Below are positions 27,601-35,272 of a stretch of DNA of 64,000 nucleotides, piece after piece (within the stretch, counting starts at the first letter, position 1; the number at the start of each line of letters is the position of its first letter). The notes below the pieces were generated by a model, which was not told the DNA's origin, made no database searches, and saw nothing but the letters and a program-made list of their open reading frames with translations. The DNA comes from Plazaster borealis (lineage: Eukaryota > Echinodermata > Asteroidea > Forcipulatida > Labidiasteridae): positions 24,820,818 to 24,884,817 of the forward strand of contig CM037471.1 of assembly GCA_021014325.1 (NCBI GenBank). The letters are read 5' to 3'. A program made the translations under genes and the position numbers.

Positions 27601-30600
27601 GTTGATCTGAGCTCAAGAATCCCCCAACTTAATACTGCCCTTGAATATCATCAACATACTCGGTTCAAAAAGTAAAATCAATAGATTTGAATTGTTACCT
27701 CTTTGAGTTTATCTTTTTCTAGGTGCTGGTGACCCACGCTGCATATTTGCCATATTAATGGGACTCACTCCTAACAAAAACAAAACCAGGTTTGTTAAGA
27801 TGTGCCATATTTCTTTTTTCACTGACATACTGACATACCAGTTGGTGGGAGTGCAGTCAACTAAATTCACTTGTGGTAATGTAGAGTTGGTGTGAGTGCA
27901 GTCAACTAAAGTCACTTGTGGTAATGAAGAGTTGGTGTGAGTGCAGTCAACTAAAGTCACTTGTGGTATGAAGAGTTGGTGGGAGTGCAGTCAACTAAAG
28001 TCACTTGTGGTAATGAAGAGTTGGTGTGAGTGTAGTCAACTAAAAGGTTGCCTGTTGTAATGAAGAGTTGGTGGGAGTGCTGTCAACTAAAGTCACTTGT
28101 GGTAGTGAAGAGTTGGTGTGAGTGTAGTCAACTAAAAGGTTGCCTGTTGTAATGAAGAGTTGGTGGGAGTGCAGTCAACTAAAGTCACCTGTGGTAATGA
28201 AGAGTTGGTGTGAGTGTAGTCAACTAAAAGGTTGCCTGTTGTAATGAAGAGTTGGTGGGAGTGCTGTCAACTAAAGTCACTTGTGGTAGTGAAGAGTTGG
28301 TGGGAGTGTAGTCGACTAAAAAGTTGCCTGTTGTAATGAAGAGTTGGTGGGAGTGCAGTCAAATAAAGTCTCTTGTGGTAATGAAGAGCTGGTGTGAGTG
28401 TAGTCAACTAAAGTCATTTGTGGAAACGAAGAGATTGTGTGAGTGTAGTCGACTAAAAAGTTTCCTTTGGTAATGAAGAGTTGGTGTGAGTGCAGTCGAT
28501 TAAAGTTACATGTGGTAATGAAGAGTTGTGTGAGTGAAGTCAACTTAAGTTACCTGTGGTAAGAAAAGGGGTGATTCTTTCGTTTTTCTAACCTCTTAAA
28601 ATCTTTTTGTTGACAGACATCAGCAGCACAGCATGATTATAGTTCCTATGGATGCACCTGGTGTCAAGAAGGTTCGACCCGTGATGGTCTTTGGACATCC
28701 AGGTATCAGACAGTTTTGAGGATCCAGGCATTTTGGTCAGAGTAGGATTCGAACCTTGATAGTCTTTGGACATCCAGGTATCAGACAGATTTTGAGGATC
28801 CATGCATTTTGGTAAAAGTAGGATTCAAACCCTGATGGTCTTTGGACATCCAGGTATCGGACAGATTTTGAGGATCCAAGCATTTTGGTCAGAGTAGGAT
28901 TCGAACCTAGAGAGTCTTTGGACATCCAGGTATCAGACAGATTTTGAGGATCCAGGCAATTTGGTCAGAGTAGGATTTAAACCTTGATAGTCTTTGGGCA
29001 TTCAGGTATCAGACAGATTTTGAGGATCTGTTGCTCTTGTAAATAAAGTCAATTTGGTCAGAGTAGGATTCAAACCCTGATGATCTTTGGACGTCCAGGT
29101 ATCGGACAGATTTTGAGGATCCAGGCAATTTGGTCAGAGTAAGGATTTGAACCTTGATAGTCTTTGGGCATCCAGGTATCAGACAGATTTTGAGGATCCA
29201 GGCAATTTGGTCAGAGTAGGATTCAAACCCTGATGGTCTTTGGACATCCAGGTATCAGACAGATTTTGAGGATCTATTGCTCTTGTAAATAAAGGCAATT
29301 TGGTCAAAGTAGGATTCAAACCCTGATGGTCTTTGGACATCCAGGTATCAGACAGATTTTGAAGATCTATTTCTCTTGTAAATAAAGTCAATTTGGTCAG
29401 AGTAGGATTCAAACCCGGATGATATTTGGACATCCAGGTATCAGACAGATTTTGAGGATCTATTGCTCTTGTAAATAAAGGCAATTTGGTCAAAGTAGGA
29501 TTCAAACCCTGATGTTCTTTGGACATCCAGGTATCAGACAGATTTTGAGGATCTATTGCTCTTGTAAATAAAGGCAATTTGGTCAAAGTAGGATTCAAAC
29601 CCTGATGTTCTTTGGACATCCAGGTATCAGACAGATTTTGAAGATCTATTTCTCTTGTAAATAAAGGCAATTTGGTCAAAGTAGGATTTGAACCTTGATA
29701 GTCTTTAGGCATTCAGGTATCAGACAGATTTTGAGGAGCCATGCATTTTGGTAAAAGTAGGATTTGAACCCTGATGGTCTTTGGACGTCCAGGTATCGGA
29801 CAGATTTTGAGGATCCAGGCAATTTGGTCAGAGTAGGATTTGAACCTTGATAGTCTTTGGGCATTCAGGTATCAGACAGATTTTGAGGATCTATTGCTCT
29901 TGTAAATAAAGGCAATTTGGTCAAAGTAGGATTCAAACCCTGATGGTCTTTGGACATCCAGGTATCAGACAGATTTTGAGGATCTATTGCTCTTGTAAAT
30001 AAAGGCAATTTGGTCAAAGTAGGATTCAAACCCTGATGGTCTTTGGACATCCAGGTATCAGACATATTTTGAGGATCTATTTCTCTTGTAAATAAAGTCA
30101 ATTTGGTCAGAGTAGGATTCAAACCCGGATGATATTTGGACATCCAGGTATCAGACAGATTTTGAGGATCCAGGCAATTTGGTCAGAGTAGGATTTGAAC
30201 CTTGATAGTCTTTTGACATCCAGGTATCAGACAGATTTTGAGGATCCGGGCATTTTGGTAAAAGTAGGATTCGAACCTTGATAGTCTTTGGACATCCAGG
30301 TATGAGACAGATTTTGAGGATCCAGGCAATTTTGTCAAAGTAGGATTCAAACCTTGCAGCCATGGTTTAGTATTCAGATGCTGCTCCAACAGAACCATCC
30401 ATTATTATGTGTATTTTATTATACTGTTTTACTATTTTTCAAATTCCAATTGTCTTTGTTTTTTCAATCAAAGTTCATATTCAAGAGTCTGATGAAACTA
30501 GAAACTGATTTTGGATACTGAAATTGGGTAATAAAGGTTAGATTCTCTGTTTTGTTATACTCCTGATGCAAAAATCCAGCGCCCAATTTAAAAATTATGT

Positions 30601-32364
30601 TAAACACAGAAATTGCTAAACGTAGAAAAACCTTGCTTAGCAGAAGCAGTTTACCAGTGAAAGTGTAGTGGAAATGTACATTGGTTGTGACTGGTTCCCT
30701 AATAATTCTTTACCAACATTCTGTAAATATAGTGTTATGACATTGTTCCATGTTTTTGACTTGTCCTCATCAGATGCACCTCACGGACACTATGAGATAG
30801 AGTTCACCAATGTACGCGTCCCAGTGGGCAACATGATTCTTGGGGAGGGGCGAGGCTTTGAAATTGCCCAAGGTCGTTTAGGTCCAGGGCGTATCCATCA
30901 CTGCATGCGCGCTATTGGAATGGCAGAGAGGGCGCTAGAGCTGATGTGTCAGCGAGCCATGCAAAGGAAGGCATTTGGTAAAGAGCTAGCCAAAATGGTA
31001 AGCAAGTTCTTGATATTTTAGTCTTTAACTTTGATTAGTTTTGGGTGGAACAAAGACAAATTTTCTAGAGCGTGATTTGAACCTGCGACCTCCGGATTAA
31101 CGTGCCGGTGCTCTACAAACTGAACCATCTAGCCCTAATGTTTGGGGTCCCTCTTTTGTTAATATCTTTGTTCGTGGTTGCCAGTCAGAAGCCATACAAC
31201 CTGTAACTGCCGTATAGCCAGGAATCACACCCAATGTTAAGTTACAAACTGGGGAGCGACAGGAGAGGGATCACCCTAAGCGAATTTGACTTTTTATTTC
31301 AAATTAAGAAATAGACCAAAAGTGAAACTGACTGGGTAAATTTGAGTTAATTTTGGGTGGAACTAAGAAAAATTGACGGCCAACATTAGGGCTCAGTTGG
31401 TTAATCCAGAGGTCACCAACACCAACATGAGGTGTCCTTTGTAAACTTTTTTTTAATTAGGTGAAAAATATTTGTTTTTAGAAATGTTTTTTAGTCCTGT
31501 AGTTTTCAATAAACATTGTTCAACTAACCTGTGAATAATCCATCAGGTTTGGTGGTCACATTGTAGTGAAACTGAAACAAAAGCAGTTAATGATTTTTCA
31601 GGTAACTTTGGCATTTTCATGTAGGTGCTAACTTTGTCGGCTGCAATCAAAATTTAAAGCAGCAATAATTTTATGGTCCTCAAATGCTATTTTCTTAACT
31701 TTGAAATAGTTCTGTGGAGGATAGGTAATGGGATGAAATTTATAATCAGCGAGCTTTCAGATTGAAGCAATTCAATTTGTCTTTAATTAAAACTTAACTT
31801 ATCTTACATTTTCACTTACAATGTCACCTTCAGTTTGCATATTGTTTTGTTCTAGCGCAGGATTAAAGAACAAAGTTATCAAATTCTTTTGCCACTTTCT
31901 TTTTTTGGACAGGGTGTTATTCAGCACCAGATTGCAGAGTGTCGTCTGGAGATAGACCAGGCTAGGCTGCTCACCCTCAAGGCAGCACACACTATTGATC
32001 AGTTTGGGTCCAAGAAAGCTCGCAAGCAGGTCTGTTTAGTTATTTATTAAGAAAAACAGCACACATGTTTCTGTTTTATATTTTTCTTTTTCTAAAACAT
32101 TTCTAGAATCTTTACATTTCTTTGATTATTGTTTTTCCTCATTAGATTGCTATGATCAAGATTGTTGCTCCACGCATGCTGATCAGGGTCATTGATCAAG
32201 CTATCCAAGTCCATGGAGGGGCGGGTTTGTGTCAGGACCTACCACTGGCTGGGTTCTACGCTGGAGCTCGTAGCCTACGCATTGCTGATGGGCCGGATGA
32301 AGTACATCTGACTAGTGTTGGTCTCCAGGAACTCAAATCCCAATCACTCAAGGCAAAGCTGTAA
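6545..32364 (+). CDS. ACAD11: ACAD11, acyl-CoA dehydrogenase family member 11 (kinase-dehydrogenase fusion), complete, 17 exons
   Basis: Exons: 6545-6672, 9908-10007, 10213-10338, 12235-12396, 13187-13363, 14379-14505, 16387-16541, 17015-17121, 18343-18502, 19742-19949, 25922-26029, 27034-27132, 27723-27789, 28617-28702, 30774-30997, 31913-32029, 32146-32364. They total 2370 bases (789 aa plus stop); every junction is GT-AG and phase-consistent. Human ACAD11 is about 780 aa. Residues ~30-330 form an APH/choline-kinase-like fold with the catalytic motif HGDFRLDN (217-224) and the metal-binding Asp of VLDWE (239). Residues ~390-789 are an acyl-CoA dehydrogenase: [14 protein letters not shown] from 517, KWWSSGAG near 550, [12 protein letters not shown] at 638-649, ADGPDEVH near 765-771. 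Mammalian ACAD10/11 phosphorylate 4-hydroxyacyl-CoAs and eliminate the phosphate to feed beta-oxidation; the same role is inferred here. There is no HAD domain, so this is ACAD11 rather than ACAD10. The C-terminus is AKL (a PTS1) and no mitochondrial presequence is evident. Confidence 0.95.
7051..7442. mobile_element. TTAA-type MITE family A, copy 1 (ACAD11 intron 1)
   Basis: Ends related to GGTAATTACTCAAAACAA and TGACAATTACCAAAGGTGTC. Internal landmarks shared by all copies: GAGAGCTGTTGATAGTATAA, CTCCCTCTGAAGTAA and GACCAATTGA. Its central palindrome (GACCTCACGCGTGAGGTC) differs from that of other copies. Confidence 0.8.
7828..7941. repeat. Recent direct duplication, 57-bp unit x2
   Basis: Two back-to-back, essentially identical copies beginning ATATCATTTTCTAATAGTCT and ending TCATGTCATTATC. 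Confidence 0.95.
8500..8893. mobile_element. TTAA-type MITE family A, copy 2 (ACAD11 intron 1)
   Basis: Same landmarks as copy 1, with an extra insertion (AACATAGAGAAAGGACTC) and central ACTTCTTGCAAGAA. Ends are decayed. Confidence 0.8.
9908..10007 (+). CDS. ACAD11: ACAD11 exon 2 (kinase N-lobe)
   Basis: Reads [15 protein letters not shown], then the conserved [14 protein letters not shown], which carries the nucleotide-binding lysine region of the APH-like domain. Acceptor CACATTAG; donor GTCAGT. Confidence 0.93.
10213..10338 (+). CDS. ACAD11: ACAD11 exon 3 (kinase N-lobe)
   Basis: 42 codons, phase 0 at both ends. Contains [21 protein letters not shown] and [11 protein letters not shown], all typical of ACAD10/11 kinase domains. 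Confidence 0.95.
10339..12234 (+). other. ACAD11 intron 3
   Basis: Contains the S1 SINE. Nothing else recognised in 11116-12234; minus-strand frames at 11383-11908 have no detectable family or splice support. Confidence 0.7.
10671..11115 (+). repeat. tRNA-derived SINE, family S1
   Basis: Head with A box TGGCCGAGCGG and B box GGTTCGAATCC (10736-10746), like a Leu/Ser tRNA. A ~300-bp body contains AAAGAACCCAGTGCACTTCT. The tail GCGCTATATAAG is followed by an ATT/ATC run, a 3' end of the L2/CR1 LINE type. In ACAD11 intron 3. Confidence 0.9.
12235..12396 (+). CDS. ACAD11: ACAD11 exon 4 (kinase domain)
   Basis: 54 codons, phase 0 to 0. Reads [20 protein letters not shown] and LARLHCLDW, matching the family segment GRIFRD..PG.SP.ERSAIY. 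Confidence 0.95.
12485..12628. mobile_element. MITE family C, copy 1
   Basis: Inverted ends of the type ATGCTAGGTGGCAACAGAC and TGCTGCCACCTGATAAC, the outer parts resembling GGAGA/TCTC. Decayed. Confidence 0.6.
13187..13363 (+). CDS. ACAD11: ACAD11 exon 5 (catalytic loop HGDFRLDN)
   Basis: 59 codons. Contains [14 protein letters not shown] and the APH/choline-kinase catalytic loop HGDFRLDN followed by IMFHP. The catalytic Asp and metal-binding Asn are both present. The donor is GTCAGA, weaker than its neighbours. Confidence 0.94.
13500..13650. repeat. Dispersed repeat family E, copy 1
   Basis: Shares TTTAGAACTAAGTAGTCTCC, GTAGTAGAATAAATAGCAAG and CACATGGTGTTA with 18005-18150 in the same orientation. 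Identity unknown. Confidence 0.75.
14240..14362 (-). repeat. tRNA-derived SINE, family S4, minus strand
   Basis: On the minus strand it has an AGCTCAGTTGGTATAGCGCC A-box-like head, a degenerate B box, and the body TTTTTCTTTGTTCAACCCCC. Ends 16 bases before ACAD11 exon 6, so it supplies part of the polypyrimidine region. Confidence 0.75.
14379..14505 (+). CDS. ACAD11: ACAD11 exon 6 (VLDWE metal-binding motif)
   Basis: Reads [20 protein letters not shown], carrying the Asp equivalent to the kinase DFG aspartate. It ends in phase 1 before GTAAGC. Confidence 0.95.
14806..15156. mobile_element. TTAA-type MITE family B (ACAD11 intron 6)
   Basis: Ends TTTAAAGGAACATTACAGAA and GTTCTGTAACGTTCCTTTAA are inverted repeats. 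The centre holds the perfect palindrome TTATCGCTCATGAGCGATAA within a wider CCGATT...AATCGG pair. Confidence 0.85.
15701..15796. mobile_element. MITE family C, copy 2
   Basis: GGATACTTTGGAATGCTAGG at the left; GCTGCCTCCTAGTGTCCTCA then AAAGTCTC at the right. Confidence 0.6.
16387..16541 (+). CDS. ACAD11: ACAD11 exon 7
   Basis: Encodes the end of the kinase domain: [18 protein letters not shown], then [20 protein letters not shown] (vertebrate LPNWNFFLALSYFKMA). Acceptor TTGTACAG; donor GTATGT. Confidence 0.93.
17015..17121 (+). CDS. ACAD11: ACAD11 exon 8
   Basis: Reads [20 protein letters not shown], linking the kinase and dehydrogenase halves. The donor is taken at 17122 (GTACAT), not the nearby GTAAGG at 17116, because only the former gives the phase needed to join exon 9 without a stop. 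Confidence 0.85.
17310..17965. repeat. Minisatellite, 51-bp unit, ~12 copies (ACAD11 intron 8)
   Basis: Unit contains GTGTGTCATGGCTGAGGGG and CTAGCGCAGCATCCATTCAA. 51 bases is 17 codons, so frames stay open on both strands; these are not genes. The last unit runs directly into a SINE-like tRNA head (CGGAACTCAAGTTCTGGTG). Confidence 0.95.
18005..18150. repeat. Dispersed repeat family E, copy 2
   Basis: Homologous to 13500-13650 (see landmarks there). Lies immediately downstream of the SINE-head remnant that ends the 51-bp array. Confidence 0.75.
18343..18502 (+). CDS. ACAD11: ACAD11 exon 9 (start of the dehydrogenase domain)
   Basis: Reads [15 protein letters not shown], then [20 protein letters not shown], matching the ACAD N-terminal helix. 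A TCA/ATC-type simple repeat encodes the Ser run. Donor GTGACT. Confidence 0.87.
19582..19680. mobile_element. MITE family C, copy 3
   Basis: GAGACTTTGGAATATTACTA then GGTGGCA at the left; TGCTGCCACCTTGTATCTCC at the right. Confidence 0.65.
19742..19949 (+). CDS. ACAD11: ACAD11 exon 10
   Basis: Reads [29 protein letters not shown], then [20 protein letters not shown] (listed in pieces). The acceptor at 19741 (ATATTAAG) is chosen because it gives phase 0 and aligns with the vertebrate EFYVQNENS segment. A downstream AG at 19757 would break the frame. Confidence 0.87.
20072..25490. repeat. 47/48-bp satellite array, ~105 copies (ACAD11 intron 10)
   Basis: The unit is CCTGGTGATGCCGGTATAAC then CTTTGGTTTCCATGTACATT and GCTTTAA (47 bases). 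A 48-base form has GGTTACAACC. Other alternatives: TTTCC/TTCCC, ACATTG/ACTTTG, TTAACC/TTACCC. One unit at the left end is split by a family-A MITE. All open frames in this region come from the array. Confidence 0.98.
20128..20497. mobile_element. TTAA-type MITE family A, copy 3, inserted in the 47-bp satellite
   Basis: Left junction CTTTAA-AGGTATCGTACACG and right junction GTTCAG-TTAACC place it at a TTAA inside a satellite unit, since satellite sequence lies on both sides. Central hairpin ACTTCTTGCAAGAAGT. Confidence 0.85.
25922..26029 (+). CDS. ACAD11: ACAD11 exon 11
   Basis: Reads (D)[19 protein letters not shown] then [16 protein letters not shown], almost invariant in ACAD10/11. It follows the 6-kb intron carrying the 47-bp satellite. 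Confidence 0.96.
26270..26635 (-). repeat. tRNA-derived SINE, family S1, minus-strand copy
   Basis: Reverse complement of the copy at 10671: the ATT-rich tail and CTTATATAGCGC start at the left, and the tRNA head (CCGCTCGGCCATGACACG) is at the right. B-box complement GGGACTCGAACCC is intact. In ACAD11 intron 11. Confidence 0.9.
26640..26880 (+). repeat. tRNA-like SINE fragment plus A-rich/low-complexity tail
   Basis: CTCAGTGATCTAGTGGTTAA and GGGGTTTGAATCCC mark a tRNA-like head (~26677-26745). It is followed by a body and a C/A-rich run (26840-26885). Confidence 0.65.
27034..27132 (+). CDS. ACAD11: ACAD11 exon 12
   Basis: Reads (E)[20 protein letters not shown] and [10 protein letters not shown], the FAD/substrate-contact strands of the dehydrogenase middle domain. 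Confidence 0.96.
27190..27415 (-). repeat. SINE family S2 body, minus strand, head missing
   Basis: Reverse complement of the body at 55810-56020: shared landmarks ATGGGTATTTTCCACTAGGA and GTCCGTAAGGATGTAGGCAT. In ACAD11 intron 12. Confidence 0.85.
27723..27789 (+). CDS. ACAD11: ACAD11 exon 13
   Basis: 67 bases. Reads [20 protein letters not shown], ending in phase 2 before GTTTGT, a weak donor. Confidence 0.9.
27838..28560. repeat. 45-bp minisatellite, ~16 copies (ACAD11 intron 13)
   Basis: Unit GAAGAGTTGGTGTGAGTGCA then GTCAACTAAAGTCACTTGTG. A variant unit ends AAAAGGTTGCCTGTTG and alternates with the first over part of the array. Fills most of intron 13, ending ~56 bases before exon 14. 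Confidence 0.95.
28617..28702 (+). CDS. ACAD11: ACAD11 exon 14
   Basis: Reads [20 protein letters not shown] then RPVMVFGHP, phase 1 at the 3' end. Its last ~45 bases and donor (CAG|GTATCA) are the template of the intronic tandem array that starts immediately downstream. Confidence 0.94.
28690..30357. repeat. Exon-14-derived tandem array, ~75- and ~91-bp units, 19 intronic copies
   Basis: Every unit contains CTTTGGACATCCAGGTATCA or a 1-3-base variant, that is, the 3' end of ACAD11 exon 14 and its donor. The rest of the unit is GACAGATTTTGAGGATC, then either a short spacer or the longer TATTGCTCTTGTAAATAAAG, then AGTAGGATTC-AACC. Units of both lengths alternate in blocks. Confidence 0.95.
30774..30997 (+). 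CDS. ACAD11: ACAD11 exon 15
   Basis: 74 codons plus 2 bases. Reads [40 protein letters not shown] and [20 protein letters not shown], the core of the dehydrogenase C-terminal domain. Confidence 0.97.
31040..31440 (-). repeat. tRNA-derived SINE family S4, minus strand, rearranged
   Basis: GATTTGAACCTGCGACCTCC and the tRNA-like head lie between 31055 and 31135; a second S4 body fragment (ACTGACTGGGTAAATTTGAG) lies at ~31328. In ACAD11 intron 15. Confidence 0.7.
31913..32029 (+). CDS. ACAD11: ACAD11 exon 16
   Basis: 39 codons, phase 0 to 0. Reads [20 protein letters not shown], then [19 protein letters not shown]. Confidence 0.96.
32146..32364 (+). CDS. ACAD11: ACAD11 exon 17 (stop codon, PTS1)
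   Basis: Reads [38 protein letters not shown] and [20 protein letters not shown], then SQSLKAKL and TAA. The C-terminal tripeptide AKL fits the peroxisomal PTS1 consensus (S/A/C)-(K/R/H)-L. Confidence 0.96.
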   Translation: MAMIKIVAPRMLIRVIDQAIQVHGGAGLCQDLPLAGFYAGARSLRIADGPDEVHLTSVGLQELKSQSLKAKL

Positions 32365-33880
32365 TAAACTAACTGTGAACAAATCTTTGGTTAAGTGTTT
32401 GGTCTGCAGGGATTTCCAGCTCTGTCACTTAAGTAAAGCTGTTTAAAATTTGGTTCATACAAGGCTGACATCTTTAAGAAACTGGGATCTAAGGGGGCTT
32501 GGGGGTAATAGTTTGTTCTGAAAGAACTAAAATCACGATCTCTTAAGGTAAAGTTATATAGAATTGGGTTGAACGTGGCTTGGAGTAAGGATTCAGTCTG
32601 CAGGTAATTTTACACTATCACTAGCTGAAGGCAAAACTGTGAGAAAGTTGGTTCATAGAATGCTTGTAAGCAATATCAATCTTGGTAAAGCTGTAAGTAT
32701 TTGGATAGAATCAAGGCTTTTGAATCAAAGATCTGTTGTTGGAATCCTATAAGAAACAGTTGAGGCTTGGTCTGTTGGAAGTTGAGTACTTACCAGGCTT
32801 TGCTGTAAGAATTACCTCTGTAACAACTCAAATCTCATTCTTTTAAGGTAAGACTTGGCCCTAGTAGGACGTCAGTCTCCTTGGCACTAAATGTAACAGT
32901 GTCGACATTTGACCAGGGCTATGTTAAGCTGTGAAGCTGTACACTTGACAATAACATGATGGAATAGTCAGGGCAATTCTGAGGTTAACCAAAATTTGAA
33001 TGACAATTTGTAAGACAATCATTCAAAAATAAATTATGATATTAACTTGATCTTTTATTTCTATAGCTGAAACAAATCAAGTCATAATTTATGAGTTATC
33101 AGCCCTGTTAGGGTTTCAAGACTGCTTTTTTCACAAATGGCGCCCTCTTGTGGTCAATAGCATATTTTTGTTCAAAGTGAAGCTTATTGTTTATTGTACT
33201 GCAATGTTTAATGATTTATACGATGACAATTACTTTATAACAAATAAATATACAATTAAAAATAAGATTACCTGATAAATGTCTGGGATTTTGGTCGGAA
33301 AGAATTTCTTTTTTAAATTTAATAAAACTTGTGACGAAAAACAAAGGTGTTTTCTGCTGATGGGCTAAAATACCCACCTAGTAAATAAATAATGATTTAT
33401 GATATTTGAAAATCTTTCAGCCTTTTAGTTTAAAAGCACCTTGCACAATGCTTCATTTCTGAAGTAAATATCTTCAAATTTTAAGTACCTTGAGAAGGAG
33501 TGTTTTAATTTGACCTAAATTGTACGCAAAATTGTATGAATTTTCATTGTCATTTTGTTATTTAAAATTCGAACAAAGTATCATTTAAGATAAACTGAAC
33601 ATTGGTTTGACTGAATTGGTTTTGTTGTAAACAATTATCCAGTTATGCCAGAGGTGCTGGCATTTTAGGAAATTTATTAAAGTAAAGCTTTTGTAATTTT
33701 GTATTCAAAAAAATTGTAAAATAATGTTAAGCATTGTTTCAGTTTTTTAAACAAATTTATTTTTCCAAATCAAAAACAGTTGATAAAGATAACTGAATAG
33801 TAATGGTATACTACATGTAAATCTTATATATCAGTAATGTTTTTGTATTTAATAAAAAATGTCAATCAAAATGGTTAAAA
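32365..33880 (+). other. Probable ACAD11 3' UTR
   Basis: AT-rich, no coding signal. Several AATAAA hexamers (for example ~33028, ~33242 and TTTAATAAAAAA near 33850) could direct polyadenylation; which is used cannot be told. The first ~500 bases are degenerate copies of the end of the coding sequence (see findings). Confidence 0.5.
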
Positions 33881-34149
33881 GATGCTTATTTATTTTCCTA
33901 AGTGATATTTTGTTCTGGTGTAATTGATCCTATAGGTGCCAAAATGCACCATAACTGAGGGGGGGGGGGCAATGAATCATTCCACACAATCACTAATGGA
34001 GTAATTTGTTCAAAGTCTAATGACTGGGGAGTCAAATTCCTTGATATCCTAGAATGGATACCACATATCATTACACATATAGGCCCCAGATTTTTTATTT
34101 TTATTTTTTACAGGATTTTTTCGCGAAAAATATTGGATGGTTTGGTAGT

Positions 34150-34440
34150 AAATAAGGGCATTTCCATGCCATTGAGAACTTAGATAATTAGAGAAATATA
34201 CCAGTTACTGGTTGCTAAATGACTCAAATAATATTAGACAATAGCTGGGCATGTAATTAGATGTAAAAATTAGTGGGAATTTATTAATATTTAGTAATAT
34301 TTGCCCTTTTGTCCCTCGGGATAAAGTGTGGGGGGGGTGTTTCCACGCCCCTAAAAGGTTAGCTAATTAGGGAAAATAAATCAATTACTGGGTAATTAAT
34401 GAACTCAAATAATTCTAGACAATTGCTGGGCATGTAAAGA
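34150..34440. repeat. Diverged tandem duplication, ~185-bp offset
   Basis: Segments near 34155-34255 and 34340-34437 share TAGATAATTAGAGAAATA / TAGCTAATTAGGGAAAATA, AATGACTCAAATAAT / AATGAACTCAAATAAT and AATTGCTGGGCATGTAA. Between ACAD11 and the tensin gene. Confidence 0.7.
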
Positions 34441-35122
34441 AGTCTCTTTTGTAAAATATCATTGGAAATGCACAGAAAACATTTTAAATACATATTGGAT
34501 GGTGTGGTATGATCTATTGGACTCTTCAAGGTTTTTAAGTATAGTCTATGGAGTTCCCGCAGTTAAGGTTTGTAATTCACTTTTGCATAAAAACAAAATG
34601 ACAACAAAAACATACTTCGCACATTATATTTCCTCCACGGTTTTACTGGGTGACACTTATTGAAACGATTTCCAAAGACTGAAATGAAATTTTGATCCGG
34701 GGAGGCATTCAACAGAAGTGTTTCACATTGAAATGCTTTTATCAGTTGTGACCTCCTGTGTTACGTAAAAACCCCACCCCAGACCATAATGACCCCTGCC
34801 CTGGGACAATGCATTGTGACGGCCTGGGCGCGACTCAAAGAGGTCCCCCAATTAATTGCTAGAGGGCGCAGGTCAACTTAATAACTCCCTCTGGGGGATG
34901 GGAGCAAGATAGAGTGTTACACAAAAACATGTTTAACATTGTGTTTACGGATGCATATTCTGCACATGTGTGCAATGTGTTGTCGTCGTTTTTTTTAAAA
35001 TGCGACTTAATTTATAGTTAAATGAATAACTGCTTGTTGAGTCGGATAATAGAGCTCTTTGAACTGTACTTCTAATGGGCTTTACATAACATAGTCATGG
35101 TAGTGGTGACCAGGACGATACC

Positions 35123-35272
35123 ATGAGTTGGTCGGACGGGCGAGAACTCCGAGAACACCGGCAGTTGGGGAGGAAGCTTGAGTCCCGATGGGGGAGCCCC
35201 CAGCTCGGTAGTTACGGCCAGCCAGCCCTCGCCGAGTACGACTCCGACGACAACCTTATTGACGTGGACGTG
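35123..35272 (+). CDS. Putative tensin 5' coding exon (alternative first exon)
   Basis: 50 codons from ATG to a consensus GTGAGT donor in phase 0: [20 protein letters not shown], then [15 protein letters not shown]. It is GC- and CpG-rich against an AT-rich background, as expected for a promoter-proximal exon. It could join the exon at 46179 in phase. It could also belong to another transcript; no domain is recognisable. Confidence 0.55.

Noticed and set aside
28741..28760. tRNA/Pol III B box in the intron-14 array (GGATTCGAACC is a B-box complement)
   Set aside because: The same segment aligns to exon 14 (GGTTCGACCC), there is no A box, and most copies have lost the CpG; coincidental similarity.
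29179..29712. 177-codon minus-strand frame with [11 protein letters not shown] repeats
   Set aside because: Lies in the exon-14-derived array; antisense reading of the monomer.
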